From Brevundimonas sp. (GTDB taxonomy: Bacteria > Pseudomonadota > Alphaproteobacteria > Caulobacterales > Caulobacteraceae), in assembly GCF_029946145.1 (NCBI RefSeq), contig NZ_JAQSDY010000012.1, positions 1 to 64,000 on the forward strand: a DNA stretch of 64,000 nt, written 5' to 3'. The notes under the pieces are model-generated. The model ran no database searches. It saw nothing but the letters and a program-made list of their open reading frames with translations, and had not been told where the DNA came from. Positions within the stretch are counted from its first letter, which is position 1, and the number at the start of each line of letters is the position of its first letter. Both the position numbers and the translations under genes were made by a program. Positions 34,374 through 42,585 of the stretch are shown here, in pieces.

Positions 34374-35255
34374 TCAGAACCGGACGTGGCCGACGGTCAC
34401 GGGGTGAGGAGGCGGCGCGCCGCGGACCCGGTACCGGGCGCCCTTGAACATGACCTTGAGCGCTTCCCAGTGGATGCCCCAGGTGACCTTCCACGTCAGC
34501 AGCGGGTGGGTGAGGAAGACGCGGAGAAGCTGGCCGTCGGTCAGGGGGCGGCGGCGGCCGGCGAAGCTGGCGGTCAGGATCGGGGTATCGCCCCGGCGAA
34601 CGGCCACGACGATGGAGACGGCCTCGCCGGGCGAGCGGACGGTGAAGTCGTAGGTCAGGTCGCGGTCCATGAAGGGGGAGACGAAGAGCTGCTTCTCCAC
34701 CGTCTGGCGCACGGGCCCGGTCTGGTTCGCCGGAACCGCGACCAGATAGCTGTGGCGTTCGTGAAAGGTGTTGGTGACTTCGTAGAGCAGGGCGGCGAGG
34801 GCGCCGTCGGGCGTGTGGCAGAAGAAGACGCTGATCGGATTGAAGCCGTAGCCGAGGATGCGCGGCATGGTCAGCAGGCGGATCGGGCCGCCGACGATGT
34901 CGATGCCCGCTTCGGCCAGATGAGCCTCGATCTGGGCGCGCAGGGGGCGGCCCGAGCGGTCGCCGTGGTCGGCGGCGCGCAGGGTGACCGGGCCGAAGCG
35001 ACGGCGAAGCAGGCGCAGGCGATCCTGCAGCCTGTCCAGCTCGTCGAGATCGGCCAGCACCATCCAGAGGCGGTAGCGCAAGCGGTGGTCGAAGGTGCGG
35101 GCGCGCTGGTGCACGACCTCGCCGACGTAGAGGGCGGATGACAGACCTACGGGATCGGCTCCTCTTGCTCTGTCATCCTCGGGCTTGACCCGAGTATCGG
35201 AAGCAGGGCGGCCAGGACCGGCCGTGGTGATCCGCTGATCCCGGCTTCGGCCCAT
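34374..35255 (-). CDS. DUF1365 protein (lipid-modification cluster)
   Basis: The conserved part, ALYVGEVVHQRARTFDHRLR onwards (starting near 35138), is DUF1365, about 250 residues, with MPRILGYGFNPISVFFCHTP and RQTVEKQLFVSPFMDRDLTY as landmarks. No standard start codon precedes it closely; the nearest in-frame ATG is at 35255, inside the palindromic element at 35171-35306, so the encoded protein would carry about 38 element-derived residues. A CTG at 35144 is another possibility. The family is usually next to an FAD oxidoreductase and a CFA-type methyltransferase, as here, in clusters linked to fatty-acid modification. Confidence 0.8.
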   Translation of the reverse strand: MGRSRDQRITTAGPGRPASDTRVKPEDDRARGADPVGLSSALYVGEVVHQRARTFDHRLRYRLWMVLADLDELDRLQDRLRLLRRRFGPVTLRAADHGDRSGRPLRAQIEAHLAEAGIDIVGGPIRLLTMPRILGYGFNPISVFFCHTPDGALAALLYEVTNTFHERHSYLVAVPANQTGPVRQTVEKQLFVSPFMDRDLTYDFTVRSPGEAVSIVVAVRRGDTPILTASFAGRRRPLTDGQLLRVFLTHPLLTWKVTWGIHWEALKVMFKGARYRVRGAPPPHPVTVGHVRF

Positions 35256-35306
35256 GAAACCGGGCGTCGGATCGTCCGATCCTCGGGTCACGCCCGAGGA
35301 TGACGG
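35171..35306. repeat. Palindromic intergenic element, second type
   Basis: Inverted arms GTCATCCTCGGGCTTGACCC (about 35172-35191) and its near reverse complement (about 35281-35305) flank about 90 bases. Each arm is also a short hairpin built on CCTCGGG and CCCGAGG. It occupies most of the gap between the FAD oxidoreductase gene and the DUF1365 gene and contains the only nearby ATG for the latter. Widespread alphaproteobacterial palindromes have a similar arm. Confidence 0.8.
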
Positions 35307-35338
35307 AGTGTCTGTGGGGGCTGTGGAACGGGCGAGGG

Positions 35339-36709
35339 TCACGCCGCCTCGGTCAGCGGTTCGGGCGCGCCGACCGGGGCGTGCACATGGATGCGGCCGC
35401 TCTCGTTGGCCACGGTCCACGGACGGCGCACGCCGCCCAGCTGTTCAGCGACGGCCAGGCCCGCCTGCAGGCCGTCCTCGTGGAAGCCCGAGCCGAACCA
35501 GGCCCCGGCGAACCAGACATGGCGTCGGCCCTGCAGGCTCCACAGTTCCGACTGGGCCGCGACGGCGGCCGCGTCGAAGACGGGGTGCTCATAGTCCCAC
35601 TCACCGATGACGAGTTCGGGGTCGGGGGGCCTGGCGGGGTTCAGGCTGACGAACAACGGTGGGCCGGGCAGGCTCTGAAGCTCATTCATCCAGTAGGTGA
35701 CGCCGCCTTCGCCGGCCCGGTCCGAATAGCCGAGGTGGGTCCAGGCCGCCCAGGCCTTGCGCCGTTTCGGCATCAGCGAGGTGTCCCGGTGCAGGATCAC
35801 CTTGTTGGGGCGATATTCGATGGCGCCCAGCAGGCGGCGATCCTCGGCCGAGGAGGACTCCAGAAGCGCCAGCGCCTGATCGGAATGGGTGGCGAGGACG
35901 ACGGCGTCGAACCGCTCGATCCGGCCGTCGGCGAAGCGCAGGGCGGCGCCGTCGAGGCCGCGCAGGACGCCGGTGACGCCCGCCTCGGTGACGACCCGGC
36001 CGCGGAAGGCCGCCGCGAGCCGGCTCACATAGGACCGGCTTCCGCCTTCGACTGTGCGCCATGTCGGCTTCAGGTCCACCTTGAGCAGGTTGTGGTTCAT
36101 GTAGAACCGCACGAAGGAGGCGGCGGGATAGCTGGCCATCTGCCCCATGGTGCAGGACCAGATGGCGGCGGCCTGTGGCAGCAGATGGGCCTCGCGGAAC
36201 AGGTCACCGTAGCCACCGCGGGTCAGGTAGGCGTCGAGTGTTTCGCCCGACTTCTCCAGCGCGGGCAAGTCGCGCGGGGCCTGTTTCTGGAAGCGCAGCA
36301 GATCGCCGATCATGCGCCAGAATTTGGGGCTGGCGTAGTTGCGCTTCTGGGCGAACAGGGCGCGGACGCCCTGGCTGCAGTATTCAAAGGCGCCGTCGTC
36401 GATGGACACGGCGAAGGACATCAAGGCCGGCTTTGTCGGGACGTTCAGATGTTCGAACAGGGCCGTCAGATTGGGATAGTTGGTCTCGTTGTAGACGATG
36501 AAACCCGTATCGACGGCGACCGGTTCACCGGGCGAGGGGGCGTCGACGGTGTGGGAATGGCCGCCCAGCCGGGAGTCGGCCTCGAACAGGGTTACATCGT
36601 GCGACTGCGACAGCAGCCAGGCGCAGGACAGGCCCGAGATGCCAGAACCCACCACGGCGATGCGCCGGCCGGGAGGTGTCGGGGATGTGGCCACGAGGTG
36701 AGGGGGCAT
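35339..36709 (-). CDS. FAD/NAD-binding oxidoreductase (COG2907 type)
   Basis: A 456-residue flavoprotein with an N-terminal dinucleotide-binding motif IAVVGSGISGLSCAWLLSQS (about 17-36) and the flavin-site follow-up FEADSRLGGHSHTVD. The conserved VDTGFIVYNETNYPNLTALF (about 67-86) and late segment RHVWFAGAWFGSGFHEDGLQ confirm the COG2907 group. Together with DUF1365 (downstream) and the CFA-type methyltransferase (divergent) it forms the known lipid-modification set. Relatives are tied to methylated or furan fatty acids, but the reaction here is an inference. Confidence 0.88.
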   Translation of the reverse strand: MPPHLVATSPTPPGRRIAVVGSGISGLSCAWLLSQSHDVTLFEADSRLGGHSHTVDAPSPGEPVAVDTGFIVYNETNYPNLTALFEHLNVPTKPALMSFAVSIDDGAFEYCSQGVRALFAQKRNYASPKFWRMIGDLLRFQKQAPRDLPALEKSGETLDAYLTRGGYGDLFREAHLLPQAAAIWSCTMGQMASYPAASFVRFYMNHNLLKVDLKPTWRTVEGGSRSYVSRLAAAFRGRVVTEAGVTGVLRGLDGAALRFADGRIERFDAVVLATHSDQALALLESSSAEDRRLLGAIEYRPNKVILHRDTSLMPKRRKAWAAWTHLGYSDRAGEGGVTYWMNELQSLPGPPLFVSLNPARPPDPELVIGEWDYEHPVFDAAAVAAQSELWSLQGRRHVWFAGAWFGSGFHEDGLQAGLAVAEQLGGVRRPWTVANESGRIHVHAPVGAPEPLTEAA

Positions 36710-36826
36710 GCAGGCTCCAGCGAAACTCGCGGACAGCTACGAGCGGGAGGCCGTGATGGATGCCGTACATCCGGATGCGATGCCGGACCGTAGCTGGACG
36801 GGTCGTCAGCCTGTCAGGACCAAAGC

Positions 36827-37864
36827 ATGAGCCTCGCCACCGCCGCCATCCGCCGGCTTCAGGACGCGCCATTCCCGGACTTCATCGCCCGCCCGGCGAT
36901 CGACAGTCTGGTCAGCGAGGCGCGCAAGCGGCTGGACCAGGACGGACCGCACGACGAGGCGGCCTTCGCCCACGACATGGCGAAACGGGCCATCGCCGAG
37001 CACGCGGCGGCGGCCAATGAGCAGCACTATGAACTACCGCCGGAGTTCTTCCAGCTGTGTCTGGGCAAGCGGCTGAAATACTCGTGCTGCCTCTATCCGT
37101 CCGCCGGGGCGACGCTGGACCAGGCGGAGGAGGCCGCGCTGGCGGAGACCTGCGCCCACGCCGCCCTGATGAACGGCCTGCGGGTGCTGGAGCTGGGCTG
37201 CGGCTGGGGTTCGCTGAGCCTGTGGATGGCGGAGCGGTATCCCGGATCGAGCATCACCGCCGTGTCGAACAGCCAGGGGCAGCGCCAGCACATCGAGGCC
37301 GAGGCGGCGGCGCGGGGGCTGACCAATCTGACGGTCATCACCGCCGACATGAACGACTTCCGCCCGCCTGTGCCGATGGGCGAAGGCTATGACCGGATCG
37401 TCTCGGTCGAGATGTTCGAGCACATGGCCAACTGGCGCGCGCTGCTGACCCGGGCGCGCGGCTGGCTGAAGCCGGGCGGGCGGATGTTCATACATGTCTT
37501 CACCCACCGAGATGCTCCGTACCGGTTCGACCACACCGACAGCGGCGACTTTATCGCCCGGCATTTCTTTACCGGCGGCGTGATGCCGAGCCGGGGCCTG
37601 ATGCGGCAGTTTCCGGACCTGTTCGAGGTGGAGCGGGAATGGACGTGGAACGGAGTCAACTACAAGCGCACCGCCGACGACTGGCTGGCCAATATGGACG
37701 CCAACGGCGACCGGGTGATGGAGCTGATGCGGGAGACCTACGGCGCCGACGCGGCCCTGTGGAGGCGGCGCTGGCGGCGGTTCTATCTCGCGACCGCCGG
37801 CCTGTTCGGCAATGACGACGGAAACACCTGGGCGGTCAGCCATTATCTGCTGAAGCCGGTCTGA
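36827..37864 (+). CDS. CFA-synthase-family SAM methyltransferase
   Basis: A 345-residue SAM-dependent methyltransferase acting on unsaturated acyl chains or small acceptors (the cyclopropane-fatty-acid synthase family, UfaM/coclaurine-methyltransferase-like branch). The substrate segment HYELPPEFFQLCLGKRLKYS (about 66-85) leads into CCLYPSAGATLDQAEEAALA. The SAM motif is VLELGCGWGSLSLWMAERYP (about 119-138). It is divergent from the FAD oxidoreductase gene across 117 bp, so one control region can serve both. In Rhodobacter a related set is under the singlet-oxygen sigma factor, but I see no certain promoter match here. Confidence 0.9.
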   Translation: MSLATAAIRRLQDAPFPDFIARPAIDSLVSEARKRLDQDGPHDEAAFAHDMAKRAIAEHAAAANEQHYELPPEFFQLCLGKRLKYSCCLYPSAGATLDQAEEAALAETCAHAALMNGLRVLELGCGWGSLSLWMAERYPGSSITAVSNSQGQRQHIEAEAAARGLTNLTVITADMNDFRPPVPMGEGYDRIVSVEMFEHMANWRALLTRARGWLKPGGRMFIHVFTHRDAPYRFDHTDSGDFIARHFFTGGVMPSRGLMRQFPDLFEVEREWTWNGVNYKRTADDWLANMDANGDRVMELMRETYGADAALWRRRWRRFYLATAGLFGNDDGNTWAVSHYLLKPV

Positions 37865-37877
37865 AGGGACTGAACCG

Positions 37878-38291
37878 ATGATCAAATATGTCGCCGCCTA
37901 TCTGGGCGCGGGCCTGACCTTCGCCGCCATCGACGCGGTCTGGCTGACGACCATGACCGACCGGCTGTACAAGCCGGTGCTGGGTCCGATCCTGGCGGAC
38001 AAGCCGGACATGAAGGCGGCCGTGGCCTTCTATCTGATCTCGATCGCGGGGACGGTGTTCCTGGCGGTCGAGCCGGCGCTGCGCGAAGGCGCGTGGCAGA
38101 GGGCGGCGCTGAACGGGGCGGTGCTGGGGTTCGTGGCCTATGCGACCTATGACCTGACCAATCAGGCCACGCTGAACGTCTGGTCGACGCGGCTGACGAT
38201 CATCGACCTGTGCTGGGGCACGGCGTTGACGACCCTGTCGGCGCTGGGGGGGTATTTCGCCGCGCGCTGGGCCGAGGGGCGGTTCGGCTGA
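37878..38291 (+). CDS. DUF2177 membrane protein
   Basis: A 137-residue protein with four hydrophobic segments: AAYLGAGLTFAAIDAVWLTT (about 6-25), AVAFYLISIAGTVFLAVEPA (about 48-67), AALNGAVLGFVAYATYDLTN (about 76-95) and the final LCWGTALTTLSALGGYFAAR. The motifs DAVWLT and YATYDLTNQATL are the DUF2177 hallmarks. It follows the methyltransferase gene by 13 bp, a common pairing, so it probably aids the same membrane-lipid function. Confidence 0.88.
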   Translation: MIKYVAAYLGAGLTFAAIDAVWLTTMTDRLYKPVLGPILADKPDMKAAVAFYLISIAGTVFLAVEPALREGAWQRAALNGAVLGFVAYATYDLTNQATLNVWSTRLTIIDLCWGTALTTLSALGGYFAARWAEGRFG

Positions 38292-38418
38292 CGCCGACCC
38301 CGGGGGGCCGAGGGCCGCTTCGGTTAACCTTTTTCTTCCCGTGACGCGGGCGCGAGGTGGCGGTCCGGCGGCGATAAGGTAAAAGGTCCGACGGAACAGG
38401 GTTCAGTCGGGGGACGGT

Positions 38419-39303
38419 TTGCGCGCTGGCATAAATGCTCTGACGGCGACCTTCGTGGTCGGCGTGCTGGCCGGGCTGGTGCTGACGCCCGACGGCCGGG
38501 CGTGGCTGCGCCATCCGACGATCATGCTGGGCGACAGGGCCGCGGCGTCCGCGCCGCCCGCGCCCGTCAGCCCGCCCGCGCCTGTCGCGGTCGCCGCGCC
38601 CGTCGCGCCGGCGGTGACGCCGCTGGACGCGCGACTGGCCCAGGGACCGCTGCGCATCGGCGTGTTCGGGGATTCGATGGCCGACGGCCTGTACGCGGGC
38701 CTGTACCGCGACCTGCAGCACACGCCGAACGTGACGGTGAGCAAATTCTCGCAGGTGTCGACGGGCCTCAGCCGCTATGACTACGTCGACATCCAGGCCA
38801 GGACGCGGGGCCAGCTGGATGAGCAGCCCGTGGATGTGGCGGTCATGCTGTTCGGCACCAATGACGCCCAGGGCATCGAGATGGACGGCCAGATTCATCC
38901 GTTCGGCTCGGACGGCTGGAAGACCGCCTATGCGAAGCGGATCGACGATCTGGTGGCCCTGCTGCGCAGCCGGGACGTGGCCGTCTACTGGGTCGGCCTG
39001 CCGCGCATGAAGCGGGCGTCGTTCGAAGCGAAGATGACGCTGATCAACGGGGTGGTCGAGGCGCGGATGCGGGCGCTGGGCGTGCCGTATATCGAGACCG
39101 CGGCCCTCACCTCGAACGGCGAGGGCGGCTATGAGGCCTATCTGCCGACCGACAGCGGCCGCCGCACCCTGATGCGGGCCAACGACGGAATCCATATGTC
39201 GATGGCCGGCTATCTGCGCATGAGCGCGCCGGTGACGGCGCGGTTGAAGCGCGACGCTGGACTGGACCGGCCGACGGCACCCCTCGCGGCGCCCGCCGCC
39301 TGA
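38419..39303 (+). CDS. Membrane-anchored SGNH/GDSL hydrolase (DUF459-like)
   Basis: A 294-residue protein from TTG 38419 behind a GGGGGAC site. An N-terminal membrane anchor (ALTATFVVGVLAGLVLTPDG, about 7-26) and a Pro/Ala linker lead to an SGNH esterase domain: block I RIGVFGDSMADGLYAGLYRD (Ser at about 82), block III VMLFGTNDAQG, and block V DGIHMSMAGYLRMS. It precedes a second SGNH protein and an MBOAT acyltransferase, so it probably moves or removes acetyl groups on an envelope polymer. The polymer is not indicated. Confidence 0.85.
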   Translation: MRAGINALTATFVVGVLAGLVLTPDGRAWLRHPTIMLGDRAAASAPPAPVSPPAPVAVAAPVAPAVTPLDARLAQGPLRIGVFGDSMADGLYAGLYRDLQHTPNVTVSKFSQVSTGLSRYDYVDIQARTRGQLDEQPVDVAVMLFGTNDAQGIEMDGQIHPFGSDGWKTAYAKRIDDLVALLRSRDVAVYWVGLPRMKRASFEAKMTLINGVVEARMRALGVPYIETAALTSNGEGGYEAYLPTDSGRRTLMRANDGIHMSMAGYLRMSAPVTARLKRDAGLDRPTAPLAAPAA

Positions 39304-39305
39304 GG

Positions 39306-40610
39306 ATGGCGACGACGGCGGCGGCCCTTTCTGCCGGACTTTGGGCCGCCGGGCTCTGGATCGCGGCTTCCGGGGCGGGGCTGGCGCAGGAAATCCCCTA
39401 TACCGCCGTAGCCGCGCCGCCCGCCGGCGAGTCAGACTGTCCGGGCGGCCTGTGCCAGGCCGAGGGATTGAGCGGGGTGTTCGAGGCGCTGGCGGCGACC
39501 GAGGCGGGCCAGCGGACGCGACCGGTGCATATCCTCCAGATCGGCGACAGCCATACCGCCGGCGACCGGATTACGGGCAAGCTGCGGGCCGACCTTCAGG
39601 CCCGGTTCGGCGCCGCGGGACGCGGGGTGCTGCCGCCGGGACCGCCCTATGACAACTATGCGCCCTATCAGGTGCGGATGGCGGCGGCGGGCTGGGTCGC
39701 CGAGAGCCCGACGCTGCAGCCGTCGGCGGGGACTCCGTCAACGCGGGTCGGTCTGGCCGGAATGCGGACCACGGGCGGCGAGGGGGCCCTGATCGGGTTC
39801 GAGCTGGATCCGGGGGCGGAGGCTTCCGTGGTCGGGGTGTGCGGACGGGCGCGAGGGCCGGGCGCGGGCCTGTCGGTCGAGGCGGGCGGTATGGCGCGCG
39901 GTCTGGATTTCAACGGGACGACGCCGGATCAGGAGGTGTGCCGCGAACTGGCGCTGCCGGGACCGACCGCGTCGGTGCGGCTGGTCCCGCTGGAGCGGGG
40001 GGTGGTGATGGATTCCGTCATGCTGTCGGGTGGGCGGCCGGGGGCGATGGTCTCCAGCCTCGGGGTCATCGGGGCCACGCTGCGCGATCTGGCCAGCCGG
40101 GACGAGGCGATCGCGGCGGCCGAGCTGGCGATGTGGCGGCCCAGCCTGATCGTGCTGGCGTTCGGCACCAACGAGGGGTTCGACGACGCGCTGCACGGGC
40201 GGGCCTATGAGGCCCTGTTGCGGGAGCAGATCGCACGGATGCGGCGGCTGGCGCCGGCGGCGTCGCTGATGCTGCTGGGGGCGCCGGACGCCTTGCGCAG
40301 CGGCGTGGCGGGCGGATGCAGCGCCGATGGCCAGCGGGCGCCGCCGCCGTCGCTGGCGGTGGTGCGCGACGTGCAACGGAGGGTCGCCGCCGACATGGGT
40401 GTGGCGTTCTGGGACTGGCGTGGGCGGATGGGCGGCGAATGTTCTGCGGACCGGCTGGCCTTGAGGGACGATCCCTTCATGCGTGGCGACCGGGTGCATT
40501 TCACCAATACCGGGGCGGACTGGATCGGCGGCGTGCTGAGCCGTGACCTGCTGGCCGCCTATGACGGCTGGAAGGCCGCGCGCGTCACCCCGGCGGGGGA
40601 GCCGCAATAG
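39306..40610 (+). CDS. Secreted SGNH/GDSL hydrolase, AlgX/J-like role
   Basis: A 434-residue protein with a signal peptide (AGLWAAGLWIAASGAGLAQE, about 10-29). Block I is HILQIGDSHTAGDRITGKLR (Ser at about 84), block III is VLAFGTNEGFDDA and block V is DRVHFTNTGADWIG, with Asp and His in place. The extra middle domain (VGVCGRARGPGAGLSVEAGG to DSVMLSGGRPGAMVSSLGV) is seen in acetyl-transfer proteins such as the AlgJ/AlgX and PatB types. It starts two bases after the first SGNH gene and abuts the MBOAT gene, so this is one operon. Confidence 0.85.
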   Translation: MATTAAALSAGLWAAGLWIAASGAGLAQEIPYTAVAAPPAGESDCPGGLCQAEGLSGVFEALAATEAGQRTRPVHILQIGDSHTAGDRITGKLRADLQARFGAAGRGVLPPGPPYDNYAPYQVRMAAAGWVAESPTLQPSAGTPSTRVGLAGMRTTGGEGALIGFELDPGAEASVVGVCGRARGPGAGLSVEAGGMARGLDFNGTTPDQEVCRELALPGPTASVRLVPLERGVVMDSVMLSGGRPGAMVSSLGVIGATLRDLASRDEAIAAAELAMWRPSLIVLAFGTNEGFDDALHGRAYEALLREQIARMRRLAPAASLMLLGAPDALRSGVAGGCSADGQRAPPPSLAVVRDVQRRVAADMGVAFWDWRGRMGGECSADRLALRDDPFMRGDRVHFTNTGADWIGGVLSRDLLAAYDGWKAARVTPAGEPQ

Positions 40611-42011
40611 ATGCTGTTCCCGACCCTGGCCTTCGGCGTCTTCTTCCTGTTCGTCTATTTCACCGCCTGGTCGCTGGACCGCGAGAACGGGCGGCGAAAG
40701 CTGTTCCTGCTGCTGGCCAGCTGGTTCTTCTACGCCCAGTGGGACTGGCGGTTCGTCGGCCTGCTGATCCTGTCAGCGGTGCTGAACTGGGGTGTCGGCG
40801 CGCTGATCGCGCGGCAGCCCGGATCGAAGAAGGCGTGGCTGGTCGGCCTGGGGGTCGCGGTCAATCTGCTGATCCTGGGCTTCTTCAAATACTATGGTTT
40901 CTTCATCGAGCAGGCCGGCGAGCTGCTGACGCGGTTCGGCTGGGAGCGGGACCTGCCGCTGCTGCAGGTCGTGCTGCCGGTGGGGATCAGCTTCTTCACC
41001 TTCCAGGGCATCAGCTATGTCGTGGACGTGCATCGCGGGAAGACGCCGGCGGCGAAGAGCCTGCTGGACGTCATGCTGTTGATGAGCTTCTTCCCGCATC
41101 TGGTGGCGGGGCCGATCGTGCGGGCGTCGGACCTGCTGCCGCAGTTCGACCGAACGCCGCGGCTGACGCGGGAGATGGCGACGCATGGCCTGCTGCTGAT
41201 CGTCTGGGGTCTGTTCAAGAAGACGGTGATCGCGTCCGAAATCTCGGTGAACCTGGTCGATCCGGTCTTCTTCGATCCGTCGGCGTACGGCGCGATCGAC
41301 ATCGCGGCGGCGGTCTATGGCTATGCAGTCCAGATCTATTGCGATTTCTCGGCCTATTCGGACATGGCGATCGGGATCGCGGCCCTGCTGGGCTATTCCT
41401 TCCCGCGCAATTTCGACCAGCCGTACCGGGCCAGTTCGATGCAGAGCTTCTGGCGGCGCTGGCATATCAGCCTGTCCAGCTGGCTGCGGGACTATCTGTA
41501 TGTGCCGCTGGGCGGCGGGCGGAAGGGGCTGATCTCGAGCTGCATCAACGTCTTCATCACCATGGTGCTGGGCGGGCTGTGGCACGGGGCGGCGTGGACC
41601 TTCCTGGCGTGGGGCGCGCTGCATGGCGGCGTGCAGGTGATCGAGCGGTTGTTCAGAGCGGGGTTTGGAGACCGGAAAGTCATCCCGACCGTGGTCGGTG
41701 TGCTGGTCACCTTCCACATCGTCTGTCTGGGCTGGATCCTGTTCCGGGCCGAGAGCTTCGATATGGCCGTGGCCATGCTGCAGGGGCTGGGCCGGATCGG
41801 TCCGGTGGTCGCCCTGACGCCGCTGCTGCTGACGCTGATCGTCGGGGGGCTGGCCATGCACTGGCTGCCGCCGCGCGCCATCGAGGGGATGGCCGAGCGG
41901 CTGAAGACGGCGCCGTCCATCACCCTGGGCCTGCTGATCGGCGCGGCCTTCCTGCTGATCGAGGCTGTGCGTCCCGAGGGCGTCGCCCCCTTCATCTATT
42001 TCCAGTTCTGA
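40611..42011 (+). CDS. MBOAT O-acyltransferase (AlgI/PatA type)
   Basis: A 466-residue integral membrane enzyme that delivers acetyl groups from inside the cell to secreted sugars or peptidoglycan, with the catalytic His in GLWHGAAWTFLAWGALHGGV (about 322-341; the family His is the WHG His). The upstream motifs GISFFTFQGISYVVDVHRGK and SFFPHLVAGPIVRASDLLPQ, and the Asn-Asp region FQYRAS..FWRRWHISLSSWLRDYLY (shortened here), are as in AlgI. It is directly adjacent to the SGNH partners, the standard pairing of membrane and periplasmic O-acetylation components. Confidence 0.93.
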   Translation: MLFPTLAFGVFFLFVYFTAWSLDRENGRRKLFLLLASWFFYAQWDWRFVGLLILSAVLNWGVGALIARQPGSKKAWLVGLGVAVNLLILGFFKYYGFFIEQAGELLTRFGWERDLPLLQVVLPVGISFFTFQGISYVVDVHRGKTPAAKSLLDVMLLMSFFPHLVAGPIVRASDLLPQFDRTPRLTREMATHGLLLIVWGLFKKTVIASEISVNLVDPVFFDPSAYGAIDIAAAVYGYAVQIYCDFSAYSDMAIGIAALLGYSFPRNFDQPYRASSMQSFWRRWHISLSSWLRDYLYVPLGGGRKGLISSCINVFITMVLGGLWHGAAWTFLAWGALHGGVQVIERLFRAGFGDRKVIPTVVGVLVTFHIVCLGWILFRAESFDMAVAMLQGLGRIGPVVALTPLLLTLIVGGLAMHWLPPRAIEGMAERLKTAPSITLGLLIGAAFLLIEAVRPEGVAPFIYFQF

Positions 42012-42026
42012 GGCGTTGGACCCGCG

Positions 42027-42542
42027 ATGACCGACGACACGACAGGCAAGGATGGCGAAACCCCGCTGGAGCCGTTCCCGGTTCATCGGCCTGAGTCGCC
42101 GTTCCCGCCGCTGTACGAGAGCCTGCCGCCGCCGCCTGAGGATCCGCCCAGCGACTGGATCGAGACGGCCGACGCCCACGACCTGCCGACGCGTGACAAC
42201 GCCCTGACCGCCCTGGGGCGGTTCGCCTTTCCGCCCGCGCCGCCGCTGGACGACGAGGGCGTGGCCGCGCGCGACCGGCGCTGGACCAGCCGCGCCATCT
42301 TCACGATCGCCGCCTTCCTGATGGTGTTCAATGCCGTGTCGCCGCTGAACTGGTCGCGCCAGCAGGCCCCCGGTTGGGTGCAGGGCACGGTGGAGCAGCT
42401 GTCCGAGGTGTGGGTCGCGCAGCTGGCGGTGTTCGGCGTGGACATGCCGCGTCAGGGTCTGCGCGAAATGTGGACAGCAGCGCGGGATGCGCGGTTCATC
42501 GGCCAGGCGCCGGTCCGCGACACGGGGTCGACACCGGGCTGA
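42027..42542 (+). CDS. Hypothetical single-pass membrane protein
   Basis: A 171-residue protein I do not recognise. The first about 90 residues are acidic and proline-rich (LPPPPEDPPSDWIETADAHD), followed by a single hydrophobic helix (AIFTIAAFLMVFNAVSPLNW, about 97-116) and a short helical tail (LREMWTAARDARFIGQAPVR). It follows the MBOAT gene by 15 bp, so it is the last gene of the acetylation operon; the cytosolic N-terminal part may couple the complex to a cytoplasmic partner, but that is a guess. Confidence 0.65.
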   Translation: MTDDTTGKDGETPLEPFPVHRPESPFPPLYESLPPPPEDPPSDWIETADAHDLPTRDNALTALGRFAFPPAPPLDDEGVAARDRRWTSRAIFTIAAFLMVFNAVSPLNWSRQQAPGWVQGTVEQLSEVWVAQLAVFGVDMPRQGLREMWTAARDARFIGQAPVRDTGSTPG

Positions 42543-42585
42543 GATTGGTGAACCTTCGCCGCCGGAAAGACGTGCGGGGGCATGG

